Shown one piece after another: positions 42,567-51,970 of a stretch of 64,000 nt of DNA. Every line of letters begins with the position of its first letter. Position 1 is the stretch's first letter. This DNA comes from a virus. A program made the translations under genes and the position numbers. The DNA is taken from positions 1 to 64,000 of IMG/VR virus record IMGVR_UViG_3300037493_007233; one strand, written 5' to 3'. A model generated the notes under the pieces. It was not told where the DNA came from, did no database searches, and saw only the letters and a program-made list of their open reading frames with translations.

Positions 42567-43185
42567 CTTTGGTCTTTAATCCTAACGCTTTTGTAACTGC
42601 TTTGTATACTTCTTCGCTCCCTTGTGAAGCGTCGAATTTTTTTAATCTTCTACTCTTCTTATAAAGGTCGATTAAAGGAGAAGTTTTTTCCTCGTATGTT
42701 CTAAATCTCTTACCTACCACCTCAGGGTCTTTATCGTCTTCCCTGTTTTCTTTCTCTGCTCTTTTTAGAATTCTCTTTTTGGCTGTTTCCTCATCTAAAT
42801 CTAAATAGATCGCATGATTTAGACCTACCCCAAGTTTTCCTAAGAGTGAATCAAGCATCCCTGCTTGTTTGATTGTTCTTGGGAATCCATCCAGAATAAT
42901 TCCTTTAGAAAGATCTACTTTGCCAAGTTCTTTTCTCAGCATTTTGACCATAGTTTTATCATCAGCATATTCGCCTTTAGCAATTTTTGCTTTAAGCTCT
43001 TTATCGTCAGAATTTCTGATCAAATCTCCGGTTGAAATGTGGGTGAATCCGTTTCTCTCCGCCAATTTGGTCGAAAATGTTCCTTTACCCGAACCAGGAG
43101 GTCCCATGATAATTAGGATTTTTCCTTGAACATCGGGTAATTCCCTTTCGTTCAAAAACTCTGCAAAATTTTTAACGGTTTCCAT
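42535..43185 (-). CDS. adk: Adenylate kinase with targeting-like leader
   Basis: 216 residues. The first 15 (METVKNFAEFLNERE) are not part of an adenylate kinase and fit the recurring leader. The kinase follows: GPPGSGKGT P-loop, HISTGDLIR, ILDGFPRT, then a short lid and RFRTYEEKTSPLIDLY. The enzyme interconverts AMP, ADP and ATP. An unusual GATAAATAC sequence lies just upstream of the ATG. With such a leader the enzyme may be packaged in the head, which I have not seen described. Confidence 0.9.
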   Translation of the reverse strand: METVKNFAEFLNERELPDVQGKILIIMGPPGSGKGTFSTKLAERNGFTHISTGDLIRNSDDKELKAKIAKGEYADDKTMVKMLRKELGKVDLSKGIILDGFPRTIKQAGMLDSLLGKLGVGLNHAIYLDLDEETAKKRILKRAEKENREDDKDPEVVGKRFRTYEEKTSPLIDLYKKSRRLKKFDASQGSEEVYKAVTKALGLKTKDGKKKEEKSA

Positions 43186-43203
43186 GCTGTATTTATCCTA
43201 ATT

Positions 43204-43620
43204 TTATTCTGGAAAAATCTCTACTATTTTTTCCACTCGGACTAGGTCATCCCATACCCCATTATATCTGGTAGCTCTAACGGTATGATTATCAATCCAG
43301 TGGTAATTACCACCTCTGGGCTTGTTTAATAGGAGATTATGATATTTGAATCCATGCTTTTCCAACCATTCTTTTGTAACAAGTTCATGCTCGTCTGTTC
43401 TAGAGGTAAAGAATGTAATTATATGGCCTTGAGCATACCAGGTGTTAATAATATTTACTGCTCCTTCATATGGAAGACAAGTAGACATTCTTTCTGGCTC
43501 TTCGTTAGGTACATCTTCAGTAATAGTCCCGTCGATGTCTATTAGATAATTCTTGGTTTCCTTAGAAAGAACTGGGGAAATTGCTCTCCCCAGTTCATCT
43601 CTTTCCGTATTTAATTTCAT
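43204..43620 (-). CDS. HAD-type phosphatase
   Basis: 138 residues with HAD motif I IDIDGTIT (nucleophile Asp and the second Asp), motif II TFFTSRT and a conserved NKPRGGNYHWIDNHTV. The small cap-less build resembles capsular polysaccharide phosphatases and the phosphatase half of polynucleotide kinase. The substrate could be a sugar phosphate, nucleotide or nucleic-acid 3' end. Confidence 0.78.
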   Translation of the reverse strand: MKLNTERDELGRAISPVLSKETKNYLIDIDGTITEDVPNEEPERMSTCLPYEGAVNIINTWYAQGHIITFFTSRTDEHELVTKEWLEKHGFKYHNLLLNKPRGGNYHWIDNHTVRATRYNGVWDDLVRVEKIVEIFPE

Positions 43621-43632
43621 CTTAAATAAAAT

Positions 43633-46101
43633 TTATGATCCGCAAGCTAAACAATCTTCGGGATTATCTAGACTACAGGTAAGATCAGACATAGTTTGGC
43701 TTGCAAGTGCTGCAAGTTCTGCGTTTGGTGCTTCCTGAACTGGCTTTGCTTCTACAACAGGTGCTACTGTTTCTTTAGGAGCTTGATATTTAGAAACATC
43801 CATACCAAGTCCAGCCAAAGCATCAACTGCAGCCTTCGTTCTTAAGTAGTACATGCCCGTTTTCAATCCCAATTTCCAAGAATGGAAATGAGCTGCAGTG
43901 AGTTTAGCTGCATTAACGTTTTCGATGAAAAGGTTTAAAGACTGTGATTGACAGATAAATCTACCTCTATCAGCAGACATCTCGATCAAATCCTTCTGCT
44001 TAATCTCCCAAACAGTTTTATAAACATCCTTAAGGTCTTGAGGTATCCCTGGGACATTTTGAACTGATCCTTTATTGATGATAATAAGATTTTTAATATC
44101 CTCCGTCCAAAGACCCAAAGAGATCAAATCTTTTACCAAGTGCTTATTGACAACGATGAATTCTCCACTTAGAGTACGACGAGTGTAAATGTTAGAAGTA
44201 AAAGGTTCGAAAGCCTCGTTGTTACCCATGATTTGAGCTGTAGAAGCGGTAGGCATAGGTGCAAGAAGCAAAGAATTTCTTGCTCCGTGCTTCATTACGT
44301 CTTTTCTAAGTTTAGCCCAATCCCAACGACCTGAAAGCTCATCGTCTTGAACTCCCCATAGGTTGAACTGTAACTTACCTTGGCTCAAAGGAGAACCGGG
44401 GAAGGTTTCATAGTGGCCGTTTTTCTTGGCCAAATCCATTGAAGCAGTCATTGAAGCAAAATAGATAGTTTCAAAAAGTTCAGAATTTATCTTACGTGCT
44501 TCTTCTGATGAGAATGGCAATCCCATAATTGCATAAAGATCCGCCAATCCCTGAATACCGATTCCAATTGGGCGGTGTCTCATGTTAGACTTTAATGTCT
44601 CTGGAGTAGGGTAATAGTTAACATCGATTACTTTGTTCAGATTTAGTGTTGTCTGATAGGTAACGTTGTAAAGAAGCTCGTGATCAATTTCACACTTGCC
44701 TCTCATTAACTTAGATGTTCTATTGTCAGTTGATCTTAAAAATTTGTTAACTGGAATTGAAGCCAAGTTACAAACTGCTGTCTCATCTTTGTCGGTATAT
44801 TCTATGATTTCCGTACAAAGGTTAGACGATTTAATAGTGCCTAAGTTCTGCTGGTTTGATTTCCTATTAGCAGCATCTTTATAAAGAATATAAGGGGTGC
44901 CAGTCTCAATTTGTGACTCTATGATTTTTGCCCAAAGATCTCTAGCTTTCAGGGTCCTTCTTGCCTTGCCAGCTGCTTCAGCTGCTAGGAAAACCTCATT
45001 GAACTCCTGTCCATAAATTTCATGAAGACCAGGAACTTCTGAAGGTGAGAATAGTGGCCATTCACCATCTGCTTCTACTCTTTCCATAAACAAATCCGGG
45101 ATCCAAAGTGCCAAGAATAAATCTCTAGCTCTTCTTTCTTCTTTACCCGTATTCTTTCTTAATTCTAAGAAGTCCTCCACGTCGGCGTGCCATGGCTCCA
45201 AATAGATTGCAAATGATCCCTTTCTCTTTCCACCTCCTTGATCTACGTATCTTGCAGTCTCATTAAACACCTTAAGCATCGGAACGATACCGTTTGACTT
45301 ACCGTTTGTTCCTCTGATATAAGAACCGGTAGCTCTTACGTTGTGGATAGAAAGACCAATACCTCCAGCGTTCTGAGAAATAAGAGCAACATCAGAAAGT
45401 GTCTTATAAATTCCAGGAATAGAGTCATCACTCATGCTCAGCAAAAAGCAAGATGAAAGCTGTGGCTTTTTGGTTCCTGCGTTGAAAAGAGTAGGGGTTG
45501 CATGAGTCATCATGTGTGTAGAAAGAAGCTCATAAGTTTTAATCGCATTCTTAATATCTTCGCCCCAAATACCAACTGCAACTCTCATATACATATGTTG
45601 GGGGGTTTCAGCTGGCTTACCAAACATTTTCAGAAGATAGCTTTTCTCTAGAGTTTTAAAACCAAAGTATTCAAAATTAAAATCTCTATCGTGAATAACT
45701 GCAGAATCCAGTTTATCACGATTATTCATAACAACCTCATAGGTTTCATCAGAGATAAGAGCTGCTTCCTTTCCAGTTTCTGGATCGATGTATGAGTAAA
45801 GATCTTGGATGGTTTCAGAGAATTTTTTCTTTGTTGTTTTATGAAGTCTCGAAACCGCAATACGGGATGCTAAGATGGAATAATCTGGATGTTTTGGGAT
45901 CAACGAAGCTGCTGTCTCTGCTGCTAAGTTATCTAATTCCCAAGTTGAAATTCCATCAAAAATACCACCGATTACTTTTTGAGAGATCTCAATAGCATCA
46001 ACAAAATCTTGGTTTAATCCGTAAGTTACCTTTCTAACACGATTAGAGATCTTATCGAATCTAACCGCTTCTCTTGAACCGTCTCTTTTTACTACAAACA
46101 T
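43633..46101 (-). CDS. nrdA: Ribonucleotide reductase class Ia, alpha subunit
   Basis: 822 residues. An ATP-cone (residues about 1-90) is followed by the 10-stranded barrel with [15 protein letters not shown] (first active-site Cys), NLCTEI (finger-loop Cys region), [19 protein letters not shown], and a C-terminal redox tail ending CLACGS. Reduces ribonucleoside diphosphates to deoxy forms. It is followed by the HAD gene and preceded by nrdB. Thioredoxin at 24971-25270 can serve as its reductant. Confidence 0.97.
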   Translation of the reverse strand: MFVVKRDGSREAVRFDKISNRVRKVTYGLNQDFVDAIEISQKVIGGIFDGISTWELDNLAAETAASLIPKHPDYSILASRIAVSRLHKTTKKKFSETIQDLYSYIDPETGKEAALISDETYEVVMNNRDKLDSAVIHDRDFNFEYFGFKTLEKSYLLKMFGKPAETPQHMYMRVAVGIWGEDIKNAIKTYELLSTHMMTHATPTLFNAGTKKPQLSSCFLLSMSDDSIPGIYKTLSDVALISQNAGGIGLSIHNVRATGSYIRGTNGKSNGIVPMLKVFNETARYVDQGGGKRKGSFAIYLEPWHADVEDFLELRKNTGKEERRARDLFLALWIPDLFMERVEADGEWPLFSPSEVPGLHEIYGQEFNEVFLAAEAAGKARRTLKARDLWAKIIESQIETGTPYILYKDAANRKSNQQNLGTIKSSNLCTEIIEYTDKDETAVCNLASIPVNKFLRSTDNRTSKLMRGKCEIDHELLYNVTYQTTLNLNKVIDVNYYPTPETLKSNMRHRPIGIGIQGLADLYAIMGLPFSSEEARKINSELFETIYFASMTASMDLAKKNGHYETFPGSPLSQGKLQFNLWGVQDDELSGRWDWAKLRKDVMKHGARNSLLLAPMPTASTAQIMGNNEAFEPFTSNIYTRRTLSGEFIVVNKHLVKDLISLGLWTEDIKNLIIINKGSVQNVPGIPQDLKDVYKTVWEIKQKDLIEMSADRGRFICQSQSLNLFIENVNAAKLTAAHFHSWKLGLKTGMYYLRTKAAVDALAGLGMDVSKYQAPKETVAPVVEAKPVQEAPNAELAALASQTMSDLTCSLDNPEDCLACGS

Positions 46102-46121
46102 TTTTCTTTATAATTATTTTT

Positions 46122-47105
46122 TTAGAATTCCACGTCCATATCGAACGCATTTTCGGAGGAATTTAGCACCCCAGCTTTTTGATATTCACCGACTCTCTTT
46201 TCAAAGAAATTTGTTTTTCCCTGCAGAGAAATGTTTTGCATGAAATCAAAAGGATTTTCGACACCATAAACTTTAGAGCATCCAAGATCAACAAGCAATC
46301 TGTCTGCAACAAATTCTAGGTATTGCTTCATCAAATCAGAATTCATACCAATCAAACGGACGGGCAAAGATTCTGTGATAAATTCTTTTTCAATCTCCAG
46401 AGCACCAGTAATAATTTCTTTAATACGTGCCTCTGAAACTTTGTTTGCTAAATATTTGTTATGGAGAAGAACTGCAAAATCAGTGTGCATTCCCTCGTCT
46501 CTTGAAATCAATTCGTTAGAGAAAGATAGTCCTGGCATCAAACCTCTTTTCTTCAACCAGAAGATCGAGCAGAAAGATCCAGAAAAGAAGATGCCCTCAA
46601 CAGCTGCAAATGCAATCAATCTTTCTTGGAAATGAGGAGATCCAATCCACTTTAAAGCCCATTCAGCTTTCTTTTGTACAGCTGCGATTGTATCAATAGC
46701 ATGGAAAAGCTTATGCTTTTCTGCTGGATCTGTGATGTAAGTATCAATCAGCAAAGAGTATGTCTCTGAATGGACATTCTCCATCATGATCTGAAATCCA
46801 TAGAAGAATTTTGCCTCAGTGTATTGTACTTCCTTCACAAAATTTTCTGCAAGGTTTTCGTTTACGATTCCATCAGAAGCAGCGAAGAACGCAAGAACGT
46901 TTTTAACGAAGTATTTTTCATCCTCGCTTAAGACGTTTCTCCAATCATCCAAGTCAGCCGAAAGGTCAATTTCCTCCGCAGTCCAAATGCACGCCTGTTG
47001 TTTTTTATATTCTTCCCATAGCTCCTGGTGCTGAATGGGGAAAATAACGAATCTGTCAGGATTTTCTTTTAAAATCGGTTCCGGTAGCGAATATTCTTCC
47101 ATCAT
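46122..47105 (-). CDS. nrdB: Ribonucleotide reductase class Ia, beta subunit
   Basis: 327 residues with the di-iron ligand pattern: [12 protein letters not shown], then [13 protein letters not shown] with E-x-x-H, and later [10 protein letters not shown]. The radical Tyr lies next to the second block (HSETYSLL). The C-terminus (FDMDVEF) is the peptide that docks on NrdA. It is 20 nt upstream of nrdA, in the usual order. Confidence 0.96.
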   Translation of the reverse strand: MMEEYSLPEPILKENPDRFVIFPIQHQELWEEYKKQQACIWTAEEIDLSADLDDWRNVLSEDEKYFVKNVLAFFAASDGIVNENLAENFVKEVQYTEAKFFYGFQIMMENVHSETYSLLIDTYITDPAEKHKLFHAIDTIAAVQKKAEWALKWIGSPHFQERLIAFAAVEGIFFSGSFCSIFWLKKRGLMPGLSFSNELISRDEGMHTDFAVLLHNKYLANKVSEARIKEIITGALEIEKEFITESLPVRLIGMNSDLMKQYLEFVADRLLVDLGCSKVYGVENPFDFMQNISLQGKTNFFEKRVGEYQKAGVLNSSENAFDMDVEF

Positions 47106-47140
47106 TGTTTTTATTTTTTTCTCTTAATTTTTAGTTATTT

Positions 47141-47608
47141 TTAGTAATTGTTAGCTTGACGCCTTCTGTTCTCCTCGTTTTTCGACATGTACATATTGTA
47201 CATTTCTTGAGAAGTCATTCCAATTGATGCAGCATAATTCATGAAAAAATGAAGCATATCGATTATTTCAAATTTGCACTCAACCTGATCAGATTCAGAC
47301 AAATCTGAAAATTTCTTGTCAGAAAATGAGCTATAAGCTTTCTTCCATCTCTTCCAAATTGCATTTCCATCGCCGTCTTTAATACCTCCGAGAGCATCTG
47401 TTGCCTCGTGGATTTCGTCAATCAAAGCGTGATTGTTCATGTGCCAGAATTCCATTAATTCTCTTAGCGACATGTTGGAAAAATCGTATCCGTAGACTGT
47501 TTCCTGAGTCGAAGCTTGTAAATTTAAAATGTCACCTAAGGTGTCTTGAGAAAGAGAATAGAGATCTTTGATCTCGAGGTCTGAACATGTATTATCTGTA
47601 TTAGCCAT
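47141..47608 (-). CDS. Dimeric dUTPase/dCTPase-like all-alpha NTP pyrophosphatase
   Basis: 155 residues, all helical. FEIIDMLHFFMNYAASIGM with the E-x-x-D metal motif, an earlier ALIDEIHEATDA helix with E-x-x-E, and YMSKNEENRRRQANNY at the C-terminus match the dimeric dUTPase family (relatives of MazG and T4 gp56). It would clear dUTP or modified dNTPs. It is the first gene upstream of nrdB with a GATATATA element before it. Confidence 0.85.
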   Translation of the reverse strand: MANTDNTCSDLEIKDLYSLSQDTLGDILNLQASTQETVYGYDFSNMSLRELMEFWHMNNHALIDEIHEATDALGGIKDGDGNAIWKRWKKAYSSFSDKKFSDLSESDQVECKFEIIDMLHFFMNYAASIGMTSQEMYNMYMSKNEENRRRQANNY

Positions 47609-47650
47609 ATTTTATTTTTTCTTCCTTCCCCCTGGTAACATTGGGTTTTT

Positions 47651-47658
47651 TATATATC
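47651..47658 (-). promoter_or_regulatory. GATATATA promoter-like element
   Basis: GATATATAAAAAAC, 42 nt upstream of the dUTPase-nrdB-nrdA operon. Confidence 0.5.
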
Positions 47659-47695
47659 AAGTTGACTTTGAAACCAGAGGAAAGTTGTGAGGGTT

Positions 47696-49099
47696 TTACG
47701 TTAATTTTTTTAATTGTTTCCCCAACTGGTCAATTTCTATTTCAAGTTTCAGCATTCGGTCTTTGGTAGCCCTTCTTTTGGCGTAAAGATCCTTAATTAT
47801 CGTCTTCAGTATTGGGCTTTCATTGTCACCTCCGAAGATAGCACCAGAGGAAGTTTTAATCCATCCTTCTTTTAGGTCAAGGAGATTTTTTCCTTTATAA
47901 ACTTCGGGAGAGATCCCCCATTGAACGATGGTGTTAGGGTACAGTGAAGCAAAGTCATAACAAGCTACCCATTCGTGCAATCCTACGATGGGCTCCTTCA
48001 CGTATCCACCTATAAATTTGACGTGTGACTCTTCTTTTCTTTCGTTCACGAACACCTGTTTTCTTTCCAGGAATTTCCTAAGCATCATAACCTCGGTAGA
48101 CCAAACAGGGGAAAGAGCTCTGTTGATTTCCACCCCGTTGAGATTTGCTATCTTAAAGAAAGTTAGGAGTGTTCCTAGCTTTTTATCGATGTAATGAACA
48201 AGCGCACAGTCAATTGCGTTATAGAAAATGAATTTGACAAAATCAGATTGATAAAGATCCCTTAGAGACCCGTCATAGTGAATCTTTTTAAGGCCAGTTG
48301 CTTTTTCAGCAACGTAGTCCAAACGATTTGATTCTTTAATCTTAATTACTCTATCCCACTTCTTGTAGATCTCAAGGTAATCGACCATTAGCAAGTGGAC
48401 TGGTAATTGGTTTTGCCCGATAAGATATCCGCCCGGAGAAATAATCTTTGGATCGATGCCCAATCTTTTTGCACGATTGAGCAAATACGGCCAGTCATAT
48501 CCAAACCAGTTCCATCCTGTGATCAAAGCCATTTTAGGCGCAAGATCTTTGAAGAAGGTATACATCATGTCGTATTCCGACTCAAACTGCATATACTTAA
48601 AAGACCATTCGTCTCCCATCTTAGAAAGGTACTCGTTAGTCTGCTTATAGATATCTGCTTGCTGTTCCGGTGTGAGCGGATCCAGACCAAGGACTATGAG
48701 TTTACATTTATCTGTTGCAATACCAATTGAAAGAACTTTATTTTTTGCGTTGACAGTATCGAGAGAATCCGCCATTTCATCAGTCATCTCAACCTCAATA
48801 TCGACGAAGTATTTCTTAGGGGTTTGGAAATCCCAAAAAGGCTGAGTTAAATCCTTGTCCGCTTGTTCCAAAAGCTGCACTATCCGATACTTATCGTATT
48901 TTTGACTTTTAGATTTCTTAACTGCGGATCCGTCCCAGTTTTTCCAATCCTGATCTCTTAGTCTGTCACTTGCTGAGCATTTTTCCCAGACGAATCTTTC
49001 TGTCTCTGGGATTGGCACTTCGATAAACACCATATCACCTTCAGGAGAGAAGGTAGACACTTTCAAATGGGTCCCTTTATTTTCTATATCTACAATCAT
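47696..49099 (-). CDS. 43: Family B DNA polymerase, N-terminal part (exonuclease and motif A)
   Basis: 467 residues. Exo I is FVDIE (98-102), Exo II GWNWFGYD (195-202), Exo III FYNAIDCALVHYID (292-305), and motif A YDFASLYP (381-388). It stops soon after motif A with a helical tail (KLEIEIDQLGKQLKKLT). Motifs B and C are in a separate gene at 28181-29320, about 18 kb away. Both ends at the break are coiled-coil-like, so the halves may reassemble into one enzyme. The split lies in the fingers. Confidence 0.94.
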   Translation of the reverse strand: MIVDIENKGTHLKVSTFSPEGDMVFIEVPIPETERFVWEKCSASDRLRDQDWKNWDGSAVKKSKSQKYDKYRIVQLLEQADKDLTQPFWDFQTPKKYFVDIEVEMTDEMADSLDTVNAKNKVLSIGIATDKCKLIVLGLDPLTPEQQADIYKQTNEYLSKMGDEWSFKYMQFESEYDMMYTFFKDLAPKMALITGWNWFGYDWPYLLNRAKRLGIDPKIISPGGYLIGQNQLPVHLLMVDYLEIYKKWDRVIKIKESNRLDYVAEKATGLKKIHYDGSLRDLYQSDFVKFIFYNAIDCALVHYIDKKLGTLLTFFKIANLNGVEINRALSPVWSTEVMMLRKFLERKQVFVNERKEESHVKFIGGYVKEPIVGLHEWVACYDFASLYPNTIVQWGISPEVYKGKNLLDLKEGWIKTSSGAIFGGDNESPILKTIIKDLYAKRRATKDRMLKLEIEIDQLGKQLKKLT

Positions 49100-49140
49100 T
49101 CTATTCTTTATTTAGTTCAAAATCCTGAGGGGTTTGGATT

Positions 49141-49148
49141 GATATATA
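49141..49148 (+). promoter_or_regulatory. GATATATA promoter-like element (plus strand), very close to the start
   Basis: GATATATAAA, 6 nt before the ATG of the plus-strand 105-residue gene; a transcript from it would be nearly leaderless. Confidence 0.45.
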
Positions 49149-49154
49149 AACCAT

Positions 49155-49472
49155 ATGTCTAGCAGGGTTAAAAGTTTCGAAAATTATATTCAAGAAAGCT
49201 TCCCACCAGGAGTGGTAGAGGTTCCTGGCCAGTGGTACAAGGATAATGTCAATTCAAGAAACTACAGGCCAGCTCACACGCAGATGCCAAGTGTTGTTGA
49301 CGATCTTTACAACAGGACAGATCTTTATACTTATTTAGACCAATTGGCTGAGGAGGAAGAGTTTCAGAAAATGCTATCTTCGAATGATAAAGATTCGAAG
49401 AAAATTGTGAATTACGTTAAAAAAAGAATTCACGAGGAGCTTTCACATTCTGCAAAGGTAGATTCTAAATAA
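49155..49472 (+). CDS. Small protein with targeting-like leader
   Basis: 105 residues. MSSRVKSFENYIQESFPPG fits the recurring leader. The rest is hydrophilic, helical and acidic, with a PSVVDDLYNRTDLYTYLDQL segment. It is 14 nt upstream of the amidase gene on the plus strand. Probably a virion-internal or late protein; no enzymatic motif. Confidence 0.6.
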   Translation: MSSRVKSFENYIQESFPPGVVEVPGQWYKDNVNSRNYRPAHTQMPSVVDDLYNRTDLYTYLDQLAEEEEFQKMLSSNDKDSKKIVNYVKKRIHEELSHSAKVDSK

Positions 49473-49486
49473 AACTTGAATGCGCT

Positions 49487-50317
49487 TTGAACCCCATTAT
49501 CCAGCATCTGGACGAAAACTCTTATTACAGCGAACCTCATCCCAAAGACGCTATATTTCTACATCACACAGAGGGGTATTACAGGCCGGATTGGGTCATC
49601 TCATCCTGGGACAGGAATAAAACAAATTCAACCAACAAGATAAGAACTGCAGCTTGTTTGGTAATAGGAGGTAAGGACCCTAAAGGATTGGACAACTCCT
49701 ATGATGGAGTGGTAATGCAAGCATTTCCGCCAAATGCCTGGGCACACAATCTTTCGATTAAATCTAAGAACAATACATTTCTTAATCAGAAGAGTATTTC
49801 AATTGAGCTTTGCAACTTTGGCCAGCTGATAGAATCTTTAGACGGAGGATTCTACACAAAAACTCATGTCAGAATACCAGAGGATCAAATCTGTGAACTA
49901 ACCCAGCCGTTTAGGGGTTACACTTATTTCCATCTTTACAGCGATAAGCAGCTTGAATCTCTTAGAAAGATGCTACTAGATCTTTCAGAAAAATTTGAGA
50001 TAGATCTTTCCCGCGGAATTAAAAAGGAGATATTAAAATCAGAATCACCCTTACCAGAGGGCATAAGCGGGCTGAAACTTCAAAAGTGGCTTAATAAAAA
50101 CGGATTTACTGATGCCTGGGGAATGAAGATCCATGAAACAGGGGAAATGGATCAAAAAACAAGAGAAGCTTTGGAATCTGTTGGTAAAAATCCATTTTCT
50201 TTAAACCCTATAGCAGTAAATGGCGGGCCCGGACTTTGGTCACATTCCAATGTGAGAATGGATCTACTGGACGTTACTCCCCAACCCAAGTTAATAGAGT
50301 TAATTAAATCTCTCTAA
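49487..50317 (+). CDS. N-acetylmuramoyl-L-alanine amidase (endolysin)
   Basis: 276 residues with an Amidase_2 (T7 lysozyme-like) fold: FLHHTEG (zinc His), SIELCNFG, and GPGLWSHSNVRMDLLDVTPQP with the second zinc His and the following Asp/Pro pattern. A segment about 170-220 (LKLQKWLNKNGFTDAWG) interrupts the domain and looks like a peptidoglycan-binding-like helical insert. No signal peptide. The only start is a TTG (the in-frame codons upstream lack ATG/GTG). Cuts the glycan-peptide bond in the cell wall at lysis. Confidence 0.85.
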   Translation: MNPIIQHLDENSYYSEPHPKDAIFLHHTEGYYRPDWVISSWDRNKTNSTNKIRTAACLVIGGKDPKGLDNSYDGVVMQAFPPNAWAHNLSIKSKNNTFLNQKSISIELCNFGQLIESLDGGFYTKTHVRIPEDQICELTQPFRGYTYFHLYSDKQLESLRKMLLDLSEKFEIDLSRGIKKEILKSESPLPEGISGLKLQKWLNKNGFTDAWGMKIHETGEMDQKTREALESVGKNPFSLNPIAVNGGPGLWSHSNVRMDLLDVTPQPKLIELIKSL

Positions 50318-50692
50318 ATAAAGGAGGAGCTTCTTATCTGTAGGATTTACATTCAGATTATTGTTGATGAATATCTCCCAGGAATCGGAAGCATATTTGC
50401 CCACCCCAGGCAGCTCTAGCACAGATTCAAACCCCTGAATCCATTTCCGACTTAATCCTTGTATTCTTTCAGACTTGACTCGAGAAAAACCAGTTGATCT
50501 TATTATTTCCTGTATAATTTCCGGGTTTATCGAACAGGCCAATTCTGGATTCGGTATGACTTCAAATAGAGGTGATAAGACTTTTCTAACTTGTTGATTT
50601 GTAGTTTGATTAAGTAGTATACAACATACCATCATTTTCCATGGATCATCCAAATAGTCTTCCTGTATTAATCTCTCTATATTTTGTACCAT
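50300..50692 (-). CDS. HhH-GPD DNA glycosylase (MBD4/EndoIII-like)
   Basis: 130 residues, a minimal helix-hairpin-helix glycosylase. PWKMMVCCILLNQTTNQQV is the opening helix pair, and ELPGVGKYASDSWEIF is the HhH motif with the start of the catalytic region. It is short and lacks an iron-sulfur cluster, as in MBD4-type mismatch glycosylases. A catalytic Asp may lie in NPTDKKLL. Convergent with the amidase, overlapping by 18 nt. Confidence 0.8.
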   Translation of the reverse strand: MVQNIERLIQEDYLDDPWKMMVCCILLNQTTNQQVRKVLSPLFEVIPNPELACSINPEIIQEIIRSTGFSRVKSERIQGLSRKWIQGFESVLELPGVGKYASDSWEIFINNNLNVNPTDKKLLLYLERFN

Positions 50693-50696
50693 ATCG

Positions 50697-50733
50697 AAAA
50701 TAAGCCTGGCAAGAATATTTCCCTGCCAGGCTT
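50697..50733 (-). terminator. Rho-independent terminator after the small heat-shock gene
   Basis: AGCCTGGCA/TGCCAGGCT with an ATTTT run on the minus strand, in the gap before the glycosylase gene. Confidence 0.85.
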
Positions 50734-50764
50734 TAAGGTGCTAAATTAATTAAAAGTTTCGAGA

Positions 50765-51121
50765 TTAAAGAATTTCAATCCTTTTTGAAATGGATTCTTT
50801 TCTTTTTGGCACTCTAAGTTTAAGAATACCATTTTCCATTTTAGCCTCTAACTTTTTCCCGTCCGTTGAATCTGGTAATCTGAACTTCTTTGAGAAATCA
50901 GAAGTCCATCCGGATTTATTGTCCTTTCCCTCAATGTGAAGTACGTTTTCACTCACCTCGATTGTAATGTCATCCTGGGTAAATCCTGGGACCAAAAATT
51001 CTGCAACATAAGCATCGTCTTTTTCTTTAATTTCATAGCTAATTGTTTCTGATGAGCTTAGTCTGTTTGATAGAATTCTTTCCATCATTTCGAGTGGGTG
51101 GTAAACTTTGTATTTTTCCAT
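50765..51121 (-). CDS. Small heat-shock protein (Hsp20/alpha-crystallin)
   Basis: 118 residues from the preferred start MEKYKVYHP. A longer frame would begin 24 residues earlier but would run into the upstream region next to the terminator at 51178-51207. The alpha-crystallin domain runs from YEIKEKDDAYVAEFLVPGF to the signature NGILKLRVPKRK with the C-terminal IEIL anchor. An ATP-independent chaperone that holds unfolded proteins. Confidence 0.93.
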   Translation of the reverse strand: MEKYKVYHPLEMMERILSNRLSSSETISYEIKEKDDAYVAEFLVPGFTQDDITIEVSENVLHIEGKDNKSGWTSDFSKKFRLPDSTDGKKLEAKMENGILKLRVPKRKESISKRIEIL

Positions 51122-51177
51122 ATTGTTGATATTTTTTTGATATAGAATATACAATTTGTGTTCCACCCGTGGAATAA

Positions 51178-51207
51178 ACAAAAAACCCGACAAAGTGTCG
51201 GGTTTTT
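51178..51207. terminator. Bidirectional terminator
   Basis: AAAAACCCGACA-AAG-TGTCGGGTTTTT, with A- and T-runs on both sides, separates the 51.2-52.8 kb genes from the Hsp20 gene. Confidence 0.88.
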
Positions 51208-51245
51208 AACTTATTAATCAAAAAAACTATGACAAAATGCCGGTT

Positions 51246-51734
51246 TTACTTTTCTTGAAGCATTTTCATTGCTTTAGAAAAATCCATAAAAGTCTGAATC
51301 GTTCTTTTCTTTTTCTTCTTTTTATTGTCATTCTGAGCAGCAGGTGTACCTACTGTTAAACTATCAAACTTATCACCAGATCCTTGTTTAGCGACATCAT
51401 AAAAGTTTGCATTAGTACCTGGACCCTGTGGAGGAGTAACAGGTCCCATACCAGGAGTGGTATTAAGTGTAGCCATTGCTCCACCTCCACCCATATCGTT
51501 TTCATCTAACTCGTATTCTGGGTATCCACATTCCCACACCATTTTCTCTACCTGCCAAGCTTCAGTGCAATATTTGTTTTCGTTCATCCACCTAGACAAT
51601 TTTTCGATTATATCTCGAGGTGTGCAAGAAGATTCAATAACTGGAGTATCATCACAGCAGCAAAGACAAACTACGGTGTGTCCATTAGTGGTTGATCCAG
51701 TTGGGAAGTACATATTATCCATTTTGTTTTTCAA
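51246..51734 (-). CDS. Virion-like protein with C-terminal targeting-like peptide
   Basis: 162 residues. A Cys-rich N-terminal stretch (VVCLCCCDDTP), a helical middle and a Gly/Pro-rich disordered region (about 80-120) precede a poly-Lys run and the end RTIQTFMDFSKAMKMLQEK. This end resembles the leader of other proteins but sits at the C-terminus. Translation may start at residue 5. It overlaps the upstream gene by 20 nt (8 nt with the later start). Confidence 0.6.
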   Translation of the reverse strand: MKNKMDNMYFPTGSTTNGHTVVCLCCCDDTPVIESSCTPRDIIEKLSRWMNENKYCTEAWQVEKMVWECGYPEYELDENDMGGGGAMATLNTTPGMGPVTPPQGPGTNANFYDVAKQGSGDKFDSLTVGTPAAQNDNKKKKKKRTIQTFMDFSKAMKMLQEK

Positions 51735-51960
51735 TTATTTGTGCAACATTTCTGGCAAATATCCTGATGGTTTGTCCAGATTCATTTAGTGTTATATAAC
51801 CAATAATATCGCCATAAACATCTCTAATAGCATCGGTTACAAGTAATTTATTGCCATTAGAATCAATGATGTTTTTGCCAGACAACCTATCAGTCTCCTT
51901 AGACCTATTTATTCTTTGGCCTATTTGATCTACGGTTCTTTTGCTACAGGTATTACACAT
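51715..51960 (-). CDS. Hypothetical small protein
   Basis: 81 residues, MCNTCSKRTVDQIGQRINR at the start with a C-x-x-C, then a beta-rich segment (NGNKLLVTDAIRDVYGDIIGYI). Possibly a zinc-binding structural protein; not recognised. Confidence 0.55.
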   Translation of the reverse strand: MCNTCSKRTVDQIGQRINRSKETDRLSGKNIIDSNGNKLLVTDAIRDVYGDIIGYITLNESGQTIRIFARNVAQIIEKQNG

Positions 51961-51970
51961 AACTTAGTAT

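Noticed and set aside
51122-51193. 24-residue upstream extension of the Hsp20 protein
   Set aside because: It runs back into the bidirectional terminator and has no Hsp20 similarity.
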